From UBA935 sp031555615 (lineage in GTDB: Bacteria > Bacillota > Clostridia > Lachnospirales > Lachnospiraceae): 64,000 nucleotides of DNA. The translations under genes were made by a program, and so were the position numbers. The notes under the pieces were generated by a model that was not told the DNA's origin, did no database searches, and worked only from the letters and a program-made list of their open reading frames with translations. Below are positions 1 through 7,820 of this stretch, in pieces (the stretch's first letter is position 1; every line of letters starts with the position of its first letter). The stretch lies in assembly GCA_031555615.1 (NCBI GenBank), contig JAVBUF010000011.1:62001-126000 (forward strand), in the 5' to 3' direction.

Positions 1-318
1 CGTTATAAAATGGTGCATTATTCCGTATTCATCAGTGAGATCCTTTATCTTTTCAGTGAAGGCCGGCGAATCGGCCTGATATGCCGGGATGGGAGAAGCT
101 ATTGGTTTTACAAAAAGTTGGATGAGGTGGAAAAACAGATTGGTACAAAGACCGGTCTTTTTATCAGGATTCATAAATCATACTTAGTTAATACGCAGTA
201 TATTAATATCTATCAATATGAGCATGTGGTTATGACTAACGGCCAAAGGCTTCCCATTAGCCAGAAAAGAAGAAAAAATGTACGAAAACAGCAGGGGAAG
301 CTGTTGATGGATGTCTGA
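1..318 (+). CDS. LytTR-family response regulator, C-terminal part (5' end outside window)
   Basis: The frame is open from base 1, so the visible ATG at 10 is probably internal and the gene starts before the window. About 105 residues remain. They match a LytTR DNA-binding domain: the IHKSYLVN stretch near residue 54, followed by a strand-rich end with MTNGQRLPISQKRRK. A second protein in the window (26294-27007) carries the same end, with RIHQSYLIN and CNGETLRISQDRKK, so the two are paralogs. LytTR regulators of the AgrA type bind direct repeats upstream of virulence, surface and quorum-sensing genes. The receiver domain is not visible here, so the response-regulator call for the full protein is inferred from the domain's usual partners. 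No cognate kinase is seen on this side of the window. Confidence 0.8.
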   Translation, partial: RYKMVHYSVFISEILYLFSEGRRIGLICRDGRSYWFYKKLDEVEKQIGTKTGLFIRIHKSYLVNTQYINIYQYEHVVMTNGQRLPISQKRRKNVRKQQGKLLMDV

Positions 319-613
319 AACGGTTATTTATTACCAAAGGACATATTATTTTTTGCATTTTGCTAAAAAGAAATAAAAAATATCGGTAAGATGAAATGAC
401 TAAGGGGAATAAGCATATCTATCATCCTTTCTTATGAGGCAGGCGGTGAGCCTGCCTAGTCTGTATGGAAAAATGCGGATTGTTACGTGCAGAAGCACAA
501 ATTATTACATTTACATTCTGAAAAATGAATGGATAGTGTAATCTAATATGTGACATAGGGGTTCTAATATGCAGCTTTCCCGCATATAATAAAATAACGA
601 GAGGATGAGAGTA
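319..613. other. Intergenic region with one hairpin and a possible promoter
   Basis: This 295-base AT-rich stretch holds no convincing gene. It contains a perfect 8-bp hairpin (AGGCAGGC at 437-444, GCCTGCCT at 450-457) without a following T-run, so it is not a clear terminator. A TATAAT hexamer lies at 585-590, about 24 bases before the preferred start of the next gene, but no good -35 sits 17 bases upstream. I see nothing else that I can name. Confidence 0.4.
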
Positions 614-1189
614 ATGTGGCAAACATACAGCGTACTATCCAAAAATAAGAAACCCCAAATTTCCAGGGAAGAATTTATGAATTATTATCATATCGAAGAA
701 GCGGAAGTTCAAAAATGCGAATTGCAAAATTTTTTGGATTTTTTTGAAGTTTCAAAAGATGATTTACATATGAAATCGAAGGAAGAGGTTTTTTTAGCCT
801 TACAAGGATTTCGCCTGGACAGGGAAGCGGAGCAGACGATCAGCGAAGAACAAAATCTTCTGGTAGTGGAAGATATCAAAGAAGTAGAATTCAGAGGTGT
901 TTCGGGCGGCAAAAGGATATGTGGAAGAATTGATTTTGTGAATGGACGTTTGGAGTTCGATGGCCAGTCGCGGCCGCTTTTACATTCGGATAATTCGGTT
1001 TTGGTTCAGGCCCTGAGGGATGTCGGGTTGACGACGAATATATCGGCAGAGCAGGAGCTGGGGAAAAATGAAATTTGGGAATTTGAGATAAGGTGTGAAA
1101 ATGACATGAAAAGGTTAGTGCGGGCACCGATTGTGCATCCCAAAGTATTTTTGCAGATTATTGAAATGATAATGCTGCGCAGAGATTAG
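614..1189 (+). CDS. Hypothetical protein, about 191 residues
   Basis: I do not recognise this family. The start at 614 (MWQTYSVLSK) is preferred over the in-frame ATG at 605 because the purine-rich GAGAGGA at 599-605 is well spaced for 614 and would abut the upstream ATG. The protein is soluble, charged and has no signal peptide or membrane segment. The N-terminal half (residues about 10-80) looks helical and acidic. The C-terminal half (about 85-190) looks like alternating strands, with FRGVSGGKRICGRIDFVNGR near the middle. It is a single-gene unit, preceded by a lone -10-like TATAAT at 585-590 and closed by a terminator at 1213-1246. The position between a LytTR regulator and the glycan operon does not reveal its job. 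Confidence 0.6.
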   Translation: MWQTYSVLSKNKKPQISREEFMNYYHIEEAEVQKCELQNFLDFFEVSKDDLHMKSKEEVFLALQGFRLDREAEQTISEEQNLLVVEDIKEVEFRGVSGGKRICGRIDFVNGRLEFDGQSRPLLHSDNSVLVQALRDVGLTTNISAEQELGKNEIWEFEIRCENDMKRLVRAPIVHPKVFLQIIEMIMLRRD

Positions 1190-1212
1190 TGTGTAAAAGT
1201 AATCCTATAGAG

Positions 1213-1246
1213 AAAAGCCGTTCCGTGTATAATGGGACGGCTTTTT
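1213..1246 (+). terminator. Rho-independent terminator
   Basis: A 12-bp stem (AAAAGCCGTTCC at 1213-1224 pairing with GGGACGGCTTTT at 1234-1245, one G-U pair) encloses a 9-base loop and runs into a T stretch. The A-rich left side means it could also work on the opposite strand. It separates the hypothetical gene from the pse operon. Confidence 0.85.
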
Positions 1247-1255
1247 AATCTTTGG

Positions 1256-1284
1256 TTGAAATCAGGGACTGTTAAAGATATAAT
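1256..1284 (+). promoter_or_regulatory. Sigma-A-type promoter of the pse operon
   Basis: TTGAAA at 1256-1261 and TATAAT at 1279-1284 are separated by 17 bases. Transcription would begin near 1291, giving a leader of about 70 bases that contains the hairpin at 1311-1343. It is the only strong promoter seen for the genes from pseC to about 12 kb. Confidence 0.75.
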
Positions 1285-1310
1285 AAAGCTATTACAGAAT
1301 TTGAGAGGGG

Positions 1311-1343
1311 TATAGTGTGGAAATTAATATTTTCACACTATAC
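1311..1343 (+). promoter_or_regulatory. Leader hairpin directly upstream of the pseC ribosome site
   Basis: TATAGTGTGGAAA (1311-1323) and TTTTCACACTATA (1331-1343) form a 13-bp inverted repeat with one G-U pair at RNA level and a 7-base loop. It lies about 20 bases after the predicted transcription start and ends 11 bases before the GGAG of pseC. There is no T-run, so it is not an intrinsic terminator. It could be an operator on DNA, an mRNA-stabilising stem, or a protein-binding leader structure. Similar perfect hairpins occur at 4801-4826 and 60735-60776. Confidence 0.6.
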
Positions 1344-1363
1344 TGGCAAGAATGGAGATTAAA

Positions 1364-2557
1364 ATGGAAAAACCAGCTATTTGCGGTGGTACGCCTGTGC
1401 GGGACACCAAGATATTTTACGGACATCAATATATAGATGAAGCAGATATTCAAGCAGTGGTGGAGGTACTGCGCAGTGATAACCTGACCTGCGGGCCGAA
1501 AATCAGTGAGGTGGAAAGAAAATTGTGTGCCATAACCGGGGCCAGATATGCGGTAGTCTGCGCCAACGGAACGGCAGCCCTGCATATGGCCTGCCAGGCA
1601 GCCGGGATTAAAGAAGGGGAAGAGGTGATCACCACCCCCATAACCTTTGCGGCATCGGCAAATTGTGCACTGTATTGCGGTGCCAAACCGGTATTTGCGG
1701 ATATTAATGAAGAAACTTACAATATGGATCCCATGGCGGTAAAAGCATGTATTACACCCCGGACCAGGTCTGTGGTAGCAGTGGATTTTACCGGCCAGTC
1801 GGTAGAACTGGATGAGCTGCAAAAGATCTGCAAAGAGCATCAGCTGGTTCTCATCGAAGATGGTGCCCATGTCATCGGCACCAAATATAAAGGAAAAGCC
1901 AACGGTTCCATAGCAGACATGACCACTCTCAGTTTTCATCCGGTAAAAACCGTTACCAGCGGTGAAGGCGGCGCAGTGCTCACCGATAATGAGGAATATT
2001 ATCAGAAGCTGCTTCTCTATCGTGCCCACGGAATCACCCGTGATGAGACCTTGATGGAGCATCCCCCCCACGGCCCGTGGTATTATGAACAGATCGCCCT
2101 GGGGATGAATTACCGGATAACGGACATCCAGGCCGCATTGTTAAGCAGTCAGCTGGACAAGCTGCCCCTGTTCGCCGAAAGAAGAAAGGAAATTGTGGCC
2201 AGGTATAATGAAGCTTTGGCCGGTTTAAAAGGAATCGGTCTGCAAAAAGAGATACCGGAGTCAGATTCGGTCAGACATCTTTATATTATCAAAATTTTAC
2301 CGGAAGAATTGCAGATTGGAAGAAAAGAATTTTTTGAAGCATTGGCAGCCGAAAACATTCACTGCAACGTTCATTATATTCCCGTATATTATCACCCTTA
2401 TTACGAAAAACTGGGTTATCAAAAGGGTTTGTGCCCCAAAGCCGAGGAATTGTATGATGGGATGATCTCCCTGCCGCTTTATTACGGCATGACCCATCAG
2501 GATGTGGAAGATGTGATCAACGGAGTAACCAAAATAGCCTCTTACTATAAATTATAG
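1364..2557 (+). CDS. pseC: UDP-4-amino-4,6-dideoxy-N-acetyl-beta-L-altrosamine transaminase
   Basis: PLP-dependent aminotransferase of the DegT/DnrJ/EryC1 family, 397 residues. In pseudaminic acid synthesis PseC moves an amino group from glutamate to the 4-keto product of PseB. The PLP-binding lysine is K195 in SFHPVKTVTSGEGG, the form usual in PseC proteins. ANGTAALH near residue 70 binds the cofactor phosphate and VLIEDGAHV supplies the pyridine-nitrogen Asp. The start at 1364 is chosen because GGAG at 1354-1357 is 6 bases away; an in-frame ATG at 1352 overlaps that site. It heads the operon with pseF, pseI and pseG downstream, which supports PseC over related sugar aminotransferases. The PseB substrate supplier is not visible; the PglF-like dehydratase at 33588 is a different, long membrane type. 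Confidence 0.88.
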   Translation: MEKPAICGGTPVRDTKIFYGHQYIDEADIQAVVEVLRSDNLTCGPKISEVERKLCAITGARYAVVCANGTAALHMACQAAGIKEGEEVITTPITFAASANCALYCGAKPVFADINEETYNMDPMAVKACITPRTRSVVAVDFTGQSVELDELQKICKEHQLVLIEDGAHVIGTKYKGKANGSIADMTTLSFHPVKTVTSGEGGAVLTDNEEYYQKLLLYRAHGITRDETLMEHPPHGPWYYEQIALGMNYRITDIQAALLSSQLDKLPLFAERRKEIVARYNEALAGLKGIGLQKEIPESDSVRHLYIIKILPEELQIGRKEFFEALAAENIHCNVHYIPVYYHPYYEKLGYQKGLCPKAEELYDGMISLPLYYGMTHQDVEDVINGVTKIASYYKL

Positions 2558-2587
2558 TGGTAATTGCGAAACTTAAAGGATGAAGAA

Positions 2588-3622
2588 ATGAAGCTTAGTG
2601 TAATTGTACCGGTTTATAATATGGCCGCCCATGGGAAACTGGCGTATTGTCTGGATTCGCTGGTGAATCAGACTATAACGGATTATGAAATTATTGCCGT
2701 GGATGACTGTTCCACCGACGATTCTCTGGATATCTTACGAAACTATGAAAAAAAGTATCCGGAAAAATTCCGGGCAGTTCATTCTCCGGTGAATAAAAGG
2801 CAGGGGGGAGCCAAAAACATCGGCCTGGAGATGGCCAGAGGGGAGTGGATCGGTTTTATCGACAGCGATGACTGGATCACTCCGGACTATTATCAGAAGC
2901 TGCTGCAAAAAGCCGAAGAAACCGGTGCGGATATGGTGGGCTGTGACTATCACCTGACTCATCAGCACAGTATGGAAATCGGACAGGTGGTGCCCAATAA
3001 TAAGCTGTCTCAGACCGGCGTTTTGGACAAGGAAAAATACCGGTCACTGATTTTGGACAGCGGCAGTCTGGTGGTGAAAATATACAGGCGGAATATTATT
3101 TTGGGATATTCCAACCGTTTTCCGGAGAACATTTTTTATGAAGATAATGCCATCAGCAATTCATGGATGCTGAGAGCCACCCATTTTGAGTACATTCCCG
3201 AACCGATGTATTATTATTATCAGCATGATACCTCTACGGTTCATACCATTACCGAGGAAAGATGTGAGGACCGGATGGAAGCGGCCAGGATCATGATAAG
3301 AGAAGCAAAAGAGTTTGGGTTCCTGGAGGAATATTACCGGGAGATCGAGTTTAGTTTTACAGTCCTTTTTTATGTGAATACTCTGTTTTCTTATATGGTG
3401 GGGGTAAAACACCCAAAGTACCGCTTTATCAAAGCTTTGGGAGCAGAAATGAAGGAATATTTCCCCGATTTTATGAACAATCCCTATTATCAGGAAAGGG
3501 TCCACGAGGAAGAAAAAAAATTAACAGCTATGCAGATAAAATCTACCCTTTATTTTATGGGGTATTATAAATTATTGTGGACCTATCGCAATCTGCGGAA
3601 AAGGATGAAAAAACAGTTATGA
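2588..3622 (+). CDS. Family 2 glycosyltransferase
   Basis: GT-A fold glycosyltransferase of 344 residues, probably cytoplasmic or peripheral at the membrane. The N-terminus has the family signature LSVIVPVYN, the nucleotide-binding VDDCSTDDS near residues 39-46 and a DSDD metal-binding motif at 92-95, followed by a helical C-terminal part ending in a basic tail (LRKRMKKQL). The start at 2588 follows AAAGGA at 2575-2580; upstream in-frame TTG codons lack such spacing. The stop overlaps the next start (ATGA), so it is translationally coupled to the ATP-grasp gene. It lies inside the pse operon and probably adds a sugar next to the nonulosonic acid. The donor and acceptor cannot be read from sequence. 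Confidence 0.85.
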   Translation: MKLSVIVPVYNMAAHGKLAYCLDSLVNQTITDYEIIAVDDCSTDDSLDILRNYEKKYPEKFRAVHSPVNKRQGGAKNIGLEMARGEWIGFIDSDDWITPDYYQKLLQKAEETGADMVGCDYHLTHQHSMEIGQVVPNNKLSQTGVLDKEKYRSLILDSGSLVVKIYRRNIILGYSNRFPENIFYEDNAISNSWMLRATHFEYIPEPMYYYYQHDTSTVHTITEERCEDRMEAARIMIREAKEFGFLEEYYREIEFSFTVLFYVNTLFSYMVGVKHPKYRFIKALGAEMKEYFPDFMNNPYYQERVHEEEKKLTAMQIKSTLYFMGYYKLLWTYRNLRKRMKKQL

Positions 3623-4788
3623 AAGCAGCAGTAATCGGGGCCGGTACCGAGTCCCTTCATACCATTCATAAAGCCCGGGAATTGGGGCAGGAAGTCATCG
3701 CTCTGGACGGAAACCCGGCGGCGGCCGGACTATCAGCGTCTCACCGCGGTTTTGTTATAGATATATCCGATGAGACCAAGACCATAGAGGTTTTGGACAG
3801 GGAACAGGTGGATTTTGTTCTGACGCCTCCCATCGGCCGGGTGCTGACCACCGTAGGAGCGGTAAATGATGCCTTGCATCTGCCCGGTATCGGTAAGGAA
3901 GCGGCAGTGCTTTGCACCGATAAATATTTATTTCATTTAAAATTGCAGGAAAAAGGGCTGCGAAACTGCCGCTGTTATCTGGCGGGAAAAGAGCAGGGCG
4001 AGTTATCCTACCCGGCCATCTTGAAACCCCGGTTCGGTTCGGGAAGCAGGGGGATTTTTTTCCTCCGGGACCAGGCAGAGCAAAAGCAGGCTTTACAGGC
4101 AGTGGGCGATGAGGAAGATTACGTCCTGGAAGAAGCGGTGCAGGGTGTGGAATATGGTGTGGATGGAGCCGTGGACAAAGAACAGTTTCAGCTGGTGCTG
4201 CTGCGGAAAAAATTACTGACCCCCCCTCCGGCCAGACAAGCGGTAGGATACCTGTCAGTGGTGCCCGCAGAAGAAGCGGAGCTGGTGCGGCAGGTACAGG
4301 AATATTTGAGCAAGGTAACTCAGACACTGAAACTGCGGGATTGTCTGTTGCATGCTGATTTAATGATTTATGAAAAAGAAATTTTTGTTATCGAATTATC
4401 AGCCAGACCTTCGGGGCATAATCTTCATAATTTATTTACCCCTTTAACTGCCGGAGTAGATATGGCAGCCGAATACATCAAATGCCGGACAGGACAGCCT
4501 TATTGTTTCCGGCCGGATAAAACCAGCAAAATGATGATTCGGTATTTTGATTTATTCGGTGAAGTTTCTGCCATTCCGGAGCGGGAGACCGTGGAAAAGA
4601 AACTGGCAGAGAGTGGGGACGTACAGCTGATTCGCTGGGAATGCAATATTTCCCCCGGAGATAAGTTAGAACCGGTTACCACCGGTCACTCCCTGATGGG
4701 CCGGGGCTTCTTCATTCTGGAAGGGACTTTCGAAGAGGGCTTAAGGCAGGCTGGGGAAGATATTCTTGAGTTGTTTGGGATAATATAA
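3619..4788 (+). CDS. ATP-grasp ligase in the nonulosonic acid operon
   Basis: ATP-grasp enzyme of 389 residues. Order: a pre-ATP-grasp Rossmann-like N-domain (KAAVIGAGTES, then VIALDGNP), an ATP-binding core with YPAILKPRFGSGSRG near residues 135-150 and a glutamate-rich lid (EEAVQGVEYGVDG), then FVIELSARPSGHN, where the metal-binding Glu and Asn fall. The family couples a carboxylate to an amine through an acyl-phosphate. The ATG at 3619 overlaps the preceding stop (ATGA) and has AAGGA upstream. The gene is not part of the standard pse pathway. Set between pseC and pseF and followed by a decarboxylase, it may attach an amino-acid-type group to the sugar. This is inference; a role in making a small-molecule acceptor is equally possible. 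Confidence 0.8.
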   Translation: MKAAVIGAGTESLHTIHKARELGQEVIALDGNPAAAGLSASHRGFVIDISDETKTIEVLDREQVDFVLTPPIGRVLTTVGAVNDALHLPGIGKEAAVLCTDKYLFHLKLQEKGLRNCRCYLAGKEQGELSYPAILKPRFGSGSRGIFFLRDQAEQKQALQAVGDEEDYVLEEAVQGVEYGVDGAVDKEQFQLVLLRKKLLTPPPARQAVGYLSVVPAEEAELVRQVQEYLSKVTQTLKLRDCLLHADLMIYEKEIFVIELSARPSGHNLHNLFTPLTAGVDMAAEYIKCRTGQPYCFRPDKTSKMMIRYFDLFGEVSAIPERETVEKKLAESGDVQLIRWECNISPGDKLEPVTTGHSLMGRGFFILEGTFEEGLRQAGEDILELFGII

Positions 4789-4800
4789 TATATTATAAAT

Positions 4801-4826
4801 ATCATACATTTTAATTCATGTATGAT
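4801..4826 (+). promoter_or_regulatory. Perfect inverted repeat before pseF
   Basis: ATCATACAT (4801-4809) and ATGTATGAT (4818-4826) are exact reverse complements with an 8-base spacer. The repeat sits in the 49-base gap between the ATP-grasp gene and pseF, just before AGGAGA at 4828-4833. No T-run follows. It may be an mRNA processing or stability stem that sets the relative expression of the downstream genes, or an operator. Confidence 0.55.
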
Positions 4827-4837
4827 TAGGAGAAACC

Positions 4838-5539
4838 ATGAAAAAAGCAGTGGCGATTATTACAGCCAGGGGAGGAAGCAAGCGCATTCCCCATAAGAAT
4901 ATAAAAGAATTTTGCGGCCTGCCGATTATTTGTTATTCCATCCGGGCCGCATTGGAAGCCGGTGTCTTTGAGGAAGTTATGGTATCCACTGACCATGAGC
5001 AAATTGCGGAGATTGCCAGAGGAGCCGGGGCGAAGGTGCCTTTTATGCGTTCGGCAGATACAGCCAATGACTATGCTTCCACTGATGATGTCATTAAAGA
5101 AGTTCTTTTGGCCTATCGCCGGGAAGGACGGGAATTTGACTGTTTCTGCTGTATCTATCCCACAGCACCCTTTGTCACAGCCAAGAAGCTGCAGCAGGCA
5201 ATGGCGATGCTGGAAGAGGCGGATTCGGTGATGCCGGTGGTGCCTTTTTCCTATCCTCCCCAAAGAGGAGTGGTGATTGAACAGGGCCTGATCAAAAGAA
5301 AGTATCCGGAGTATTTGTGTACCCGTTCTCAGGATTTGGAACCCATGTACCATGATTGCGGTCAATTTTATGCCTGCCGGACAGAGGCTTTTCTGGAACA
5401 GGGAACCACCGATGTGGAAAATTTGATCCCCTTGATCCTGCCGGAAACCCAAGTGCAGGATATTGACACTTTGGAGGACTGGGAGATGGCGGAAATGAAA
5501 TATAAAAGAATGCTGGCGACAGACAAGGAGAACGTGTGA
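4838..5539 (+). CDS. pseF: CMP-pseudaminic acid synthetase (acylneuraminate cytidylyltransferase family)
   Basis: Cytidylyltransferase of 233 residues that activates the free nonulosonic acid with CTP. The N-terminus has the signature ITARGGSKRIPHKN (residues 8-21), which binds the nucleotide. VMVSTDHEQIA and later LPETQVQDIDTLEDW also fit this family; the closing DIDTLEDW segment is typical of PseF and related CMP-sugar synthetases. Start: AGGAGA is 4 bases upstream of ATG 4838. Its stop overlaps the GTG start of the next gene by two bases. Assignment to Pse rather than CMP-legionaminic or CMP-neuraminic acid rests on linkage with PseC, PseG and PseI. Confidence 0.87.
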   Translation: MKKAVAIITARGGSKRIPHKNIKEFCGLPIICYSIRAALEAGVFEEVMVSTDHEQIAEIARGAGAKVPFMRSADTANDYASTDDVIKEVLLAYRREGREFDCFCCIYPTAPFVTAKKLQQAMAMLEEADSVMPVVPFSYPPQRGVVIEQGLIKRKYPEYLCTRSQDLEPMYHDCGQFYACRTEAFLEQGTTDVENLIPLILPETQVQDIDTLEDWEMAEMKYKRMLATDKENV

Positions 5540-6744
5540 AAGAGAATATCCAAACCCCTTTTTTCAGGATAAAAGAAACGGATTTACAGTATGACATTCA
5601 ATTGCTAAAACAGGCATTGCAGGATAACTGGGGCAATTATGCGGCGGGCTATTCGGTGAAAACCAACTCCCTGCCATGGCTGCTGCATTATTTGAAGGAA
5701 GAAGATTTTTATGCGGAGGTAGTCTCCGAAACCGAATATGATCTGGTGCGCCGGCTGGGATATGCCGATCATCAGATTATTTATAATGGTCCCATAAAAA
5801 CCAAGAAGATCTTTGAGCGTATCTTAGTGGCCGGCGGTTATTTGAACATGGATTCTACGGAAGAGTTAGACTGGATCGAAGAGCTTGCCGGAATTTATCC
5901 GGACTGCCGGTTTGGTGTGGGACTCCGGATCAATTGCGATATTGCCGCATGGTGCCCGGAAGAAGAGCTGGTGGAAGAGGAAGGCGGCCGCTTTGGCTAT
6001 TGTTATGAAAACGGTGTTTTAAAACAGGCCATAGAGAGGATTCAAAACCTGCCCAATGTTACCGTAGCCGGTTTGCATCTTCATTCCTCCACCCAGTCAA
6101 GAACGGTAAAGGTGTATGGAGCATTGGCCCGGATGGCTGTAAAAATAGCCAGGGAATACCGGCTGCAGCTGTCTTTTGTGGATATGGGCGGCGGTTATTT
6201 CGGCGGCCGGGAGGACAAGCCCGATTATCGGGATTACTTCAGGGAGATCGGCAGGGAGCTGGGGGCATATTTTGACCCCGCCGTAACCAGGCTGATCGCC
6301 GAACCGGGGGTTTCCCTGATATCCAGAGCCACCACTTTTGAAACGGTGGTAAAAGATGTTAAAAACATTCGTAATCATAAGTTTATTGTCACCGATGGCA
6401 GCCGTACCAATTTAAATCCCCTGGTAACCAGACATGTTTATCCCCATCATATTGTGTATCAGGAGGAAGATTTTCCTTTGGAACAGCGGGAGCAGGAGAT
6501 CAGCCAGTGGGTTTGCGGATTTACCTGTATGGAGTATGACCGGCTGTTTGAGATCAAAGAAGATAAAGCCCTGAAGCCCGGTGACCGGATTATCTATGAC
6601 ACCGCCGGCGGTTATACCATGTGTTTGAATCCGTTGTTTATTCAATACTTGCCCCAGGTGTATATCGAGAAGGCCGACGGCAGTCTTTTTCTGGCCAGGG
6701 CTGCATGGGGAAATGACGAATATTTACAGAAAAATTTTTGGTAA
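5536..6744 (+). CDS. Fold-type III PLP-dependent decarboxylase (LysA-like)
   Basis: A 402-residue enzyme of the alanine racemase/diaminopimelate decarboxylase fold. The PLP lysine is K42 in YSVKTNS. The glycine-rich phosphate loop is FVDMGGGYFGG near residue 215, the active-site Cys is C331 in CGFTCMEYD, and Y360 in GGYTMCLNPLF completes the cofactor pocket. The catalytic set is therefore intact. GTG 5536 is the start, 5 bases after AAGGAG (5525-5530), and it overlaps the pseF stop. LysA-type enzymes decarboxylate diamino acids or related carboxylated polyamines, but this sequence is distant enough that I would not name a substrate. Its place between pseF and pseI, together with the ATP-grasp ligase, suggests that it prepares an amine or amino-acid derivative for nonulosonic acid tailoring. 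Confidence 0.8.
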   Translation: MKENIQTPFFRIKETDLQYDIQLLKQALQDNWGNYAAGYSVKTNSLPWLLHYLKEEDFYAEVVSETEYDLVRRLGYADHQIIYNGPIKTKKIFERILVAGGYLNMDSTEELDWIEELAGIYPDCRFGVGLRINCDIAAWCPEEELVEEEGGRFGYCYENGVLKQAIERIQNLPNVTVAGLHLHSSTQSRTVKVYGALARMAVKIAREYRLQLSFVDMGGGYFGGREDKPDYRDYFREIGRELGAYFDPAVTRLIAEPGVSLISRATTFETVVKDVKNIRNHKFIVTDGSRTNLNPLVTRHVYPHHIVYQEEDFPLEQREQEISQWVCGFTCMEYDRLFEIKEDKALKPGDRIIYDTAGGYTMCLNPLFIQYLPQVYIEKADGSLFLARAAWGNDEYLQKNFW

Positions 6745-6767
6745 ATCCATTAAAAGGAAATAAATAA

Positions 6768-7820
6768 ATGAACAAATCGGTTAAAATCGAAAATCATATT
6801 ATCAGCCCCTCTTCGCCTACTTTTATCGTAGCCGAAATTTCGGCCAACCACAATCAGGATTACAATCGGGCGGTGGAGGTTATTCATGCCGCCAAGGAGG
6901 CCGGTGCCGATGCGGTTAAACTGCAGACCTATACAGCTGATACCATCACCATCGATTGCGACAGTGATTGTTTTCAGATTACCCAGGGGACCATTTGGGA
7001 TGGAATGACCCTGTACCAGTTATATCAAAAGGCTTATACGCCCTGGGAATGGCAGCCTGGGCTGATGGAAGAGGCCGGGAAGCTTGGACTGACCTGTTTT
7101 TCTTCCCCCTTTGACTTTACGGCAGTGGATTTTATGGAATCCATGAAGATGCCGGCCTATAAAATCGCTTCTTATGAAATCAATGATATTCCCTTGATCC
7201 GTAAAATAGCCCGCTTACATAAGCCCATTATTTTTGCTACCGGAATCGCTTATCCCGAGGATATTAAAAGAGCATTGGATACCTGTAAGGAAGAAGGCAA
7301 TGAAGACATTATTTTGCTGAAATGTGTTTCTTCTTATCCCACCCCTTATGAAGAGGTGCATCTGAAAACCATTCCCGCTCTGGCGCAAACCTATGACTGT
7401 CTGGTGGGTATTTCTGACCATACCATGGGAGGGATCGTTTCCGCCGGAGCAGTGGCTCTGGGAGCCAAAATGGTGGAGAAGCATCTTACTTTGCGGCGGG
7501 CTGACGGCGGACCGGACTCCTCTTTTTCCATGGAACCGGAAGAATTTGCCGCTATGGTGCGGGACATCCGGATGATGGAAAAGGCTTTGGGAAGTTCAGA
7601 ATATACGTTAACCAGGACCCAGGAAATTGAGCATGAAGGCTCCCGTTCGCTTTTTGTGGTGGCAGATATTGCCGCCGGGGAGTTACTGACCCCTGAAAAT
7701 ATCCGCTCCATCCGGCCGGGCAACGGTCTTCATACCATGTATTATGAAGAAGTTCTGGGGAAAAGGGCTAAGGTAAATTTAAAAAAGGGAACACCTCTTA
7801 GCTGGGAGGTTGTGTTATGA
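6768..7820 (+). CDS. pseI: Pseudaminic acid synthase (NeuB family)
   Basis: A 350-residue NeuB-type synthase that condenses phosphoenolpyruvate with the 6-deoxy-hexose product of PseG to give pseudaminic acid. A TIM barrel spans residues about 15-280: IVAEISANHNQ, AGADAVKLQTYTADT, FSSPFD, KIASYEI and GISDHTMGG are the expected barrel motifs, and MVEKHLTL carries a metal-binding His. A C-terminal antifreeze-like SAF domain occupies about 287-350 (EGSRSLFVVADIAAGE). The PseI subgroup is favoured by the linked pseC, pseF and pseG. The stop overlaps the pseG start, so PseI and PseG are translationally coupled. Confidence 0.9.
   Translation: MNKSVKIENHIISPSSPTFIVAEISANHNQDYNRAVEVIHAAKEAGADAVKLQTYTADTITIDCDSDCFQITQGTIWDGMTLYQLYQKAYTPWEWQPGLMEEAGKLGLTCFSSPFDFTAVDFMESMKMPAYKIASYEINDIPLIRKIARLHKPIIFATGIAYPEDIKRALDTCKEEGNEDIILLKCVSSYPTPYEEVHLKTIPALAQTYDCLVGISDHTMGGIVSAGAVALGAKMVEKHLTLRRADGGPDSSFSMEPEEFAAMVRDIRMMEKALGSSEYTLTRTQEIEHEGSRSLFVVADIAAGELLTPENIRSIRPGNGLHTMYYEEVLGKRAKVNLKKGTPLSWEVVL

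Noticed and set aside
437..457. 8-bp GC-rich hairpin as terminator of the first LytTR gene
   Set aside because: No T-run follows and it lies about 120 bases past the stop; listed only as a structure in the intergenic region.
1292..2071. Long minus-strand frame opposite pseC
   Set aside because: Composition and lack of ribosome site mark it as a shadow of pseC, which has full family motifs.
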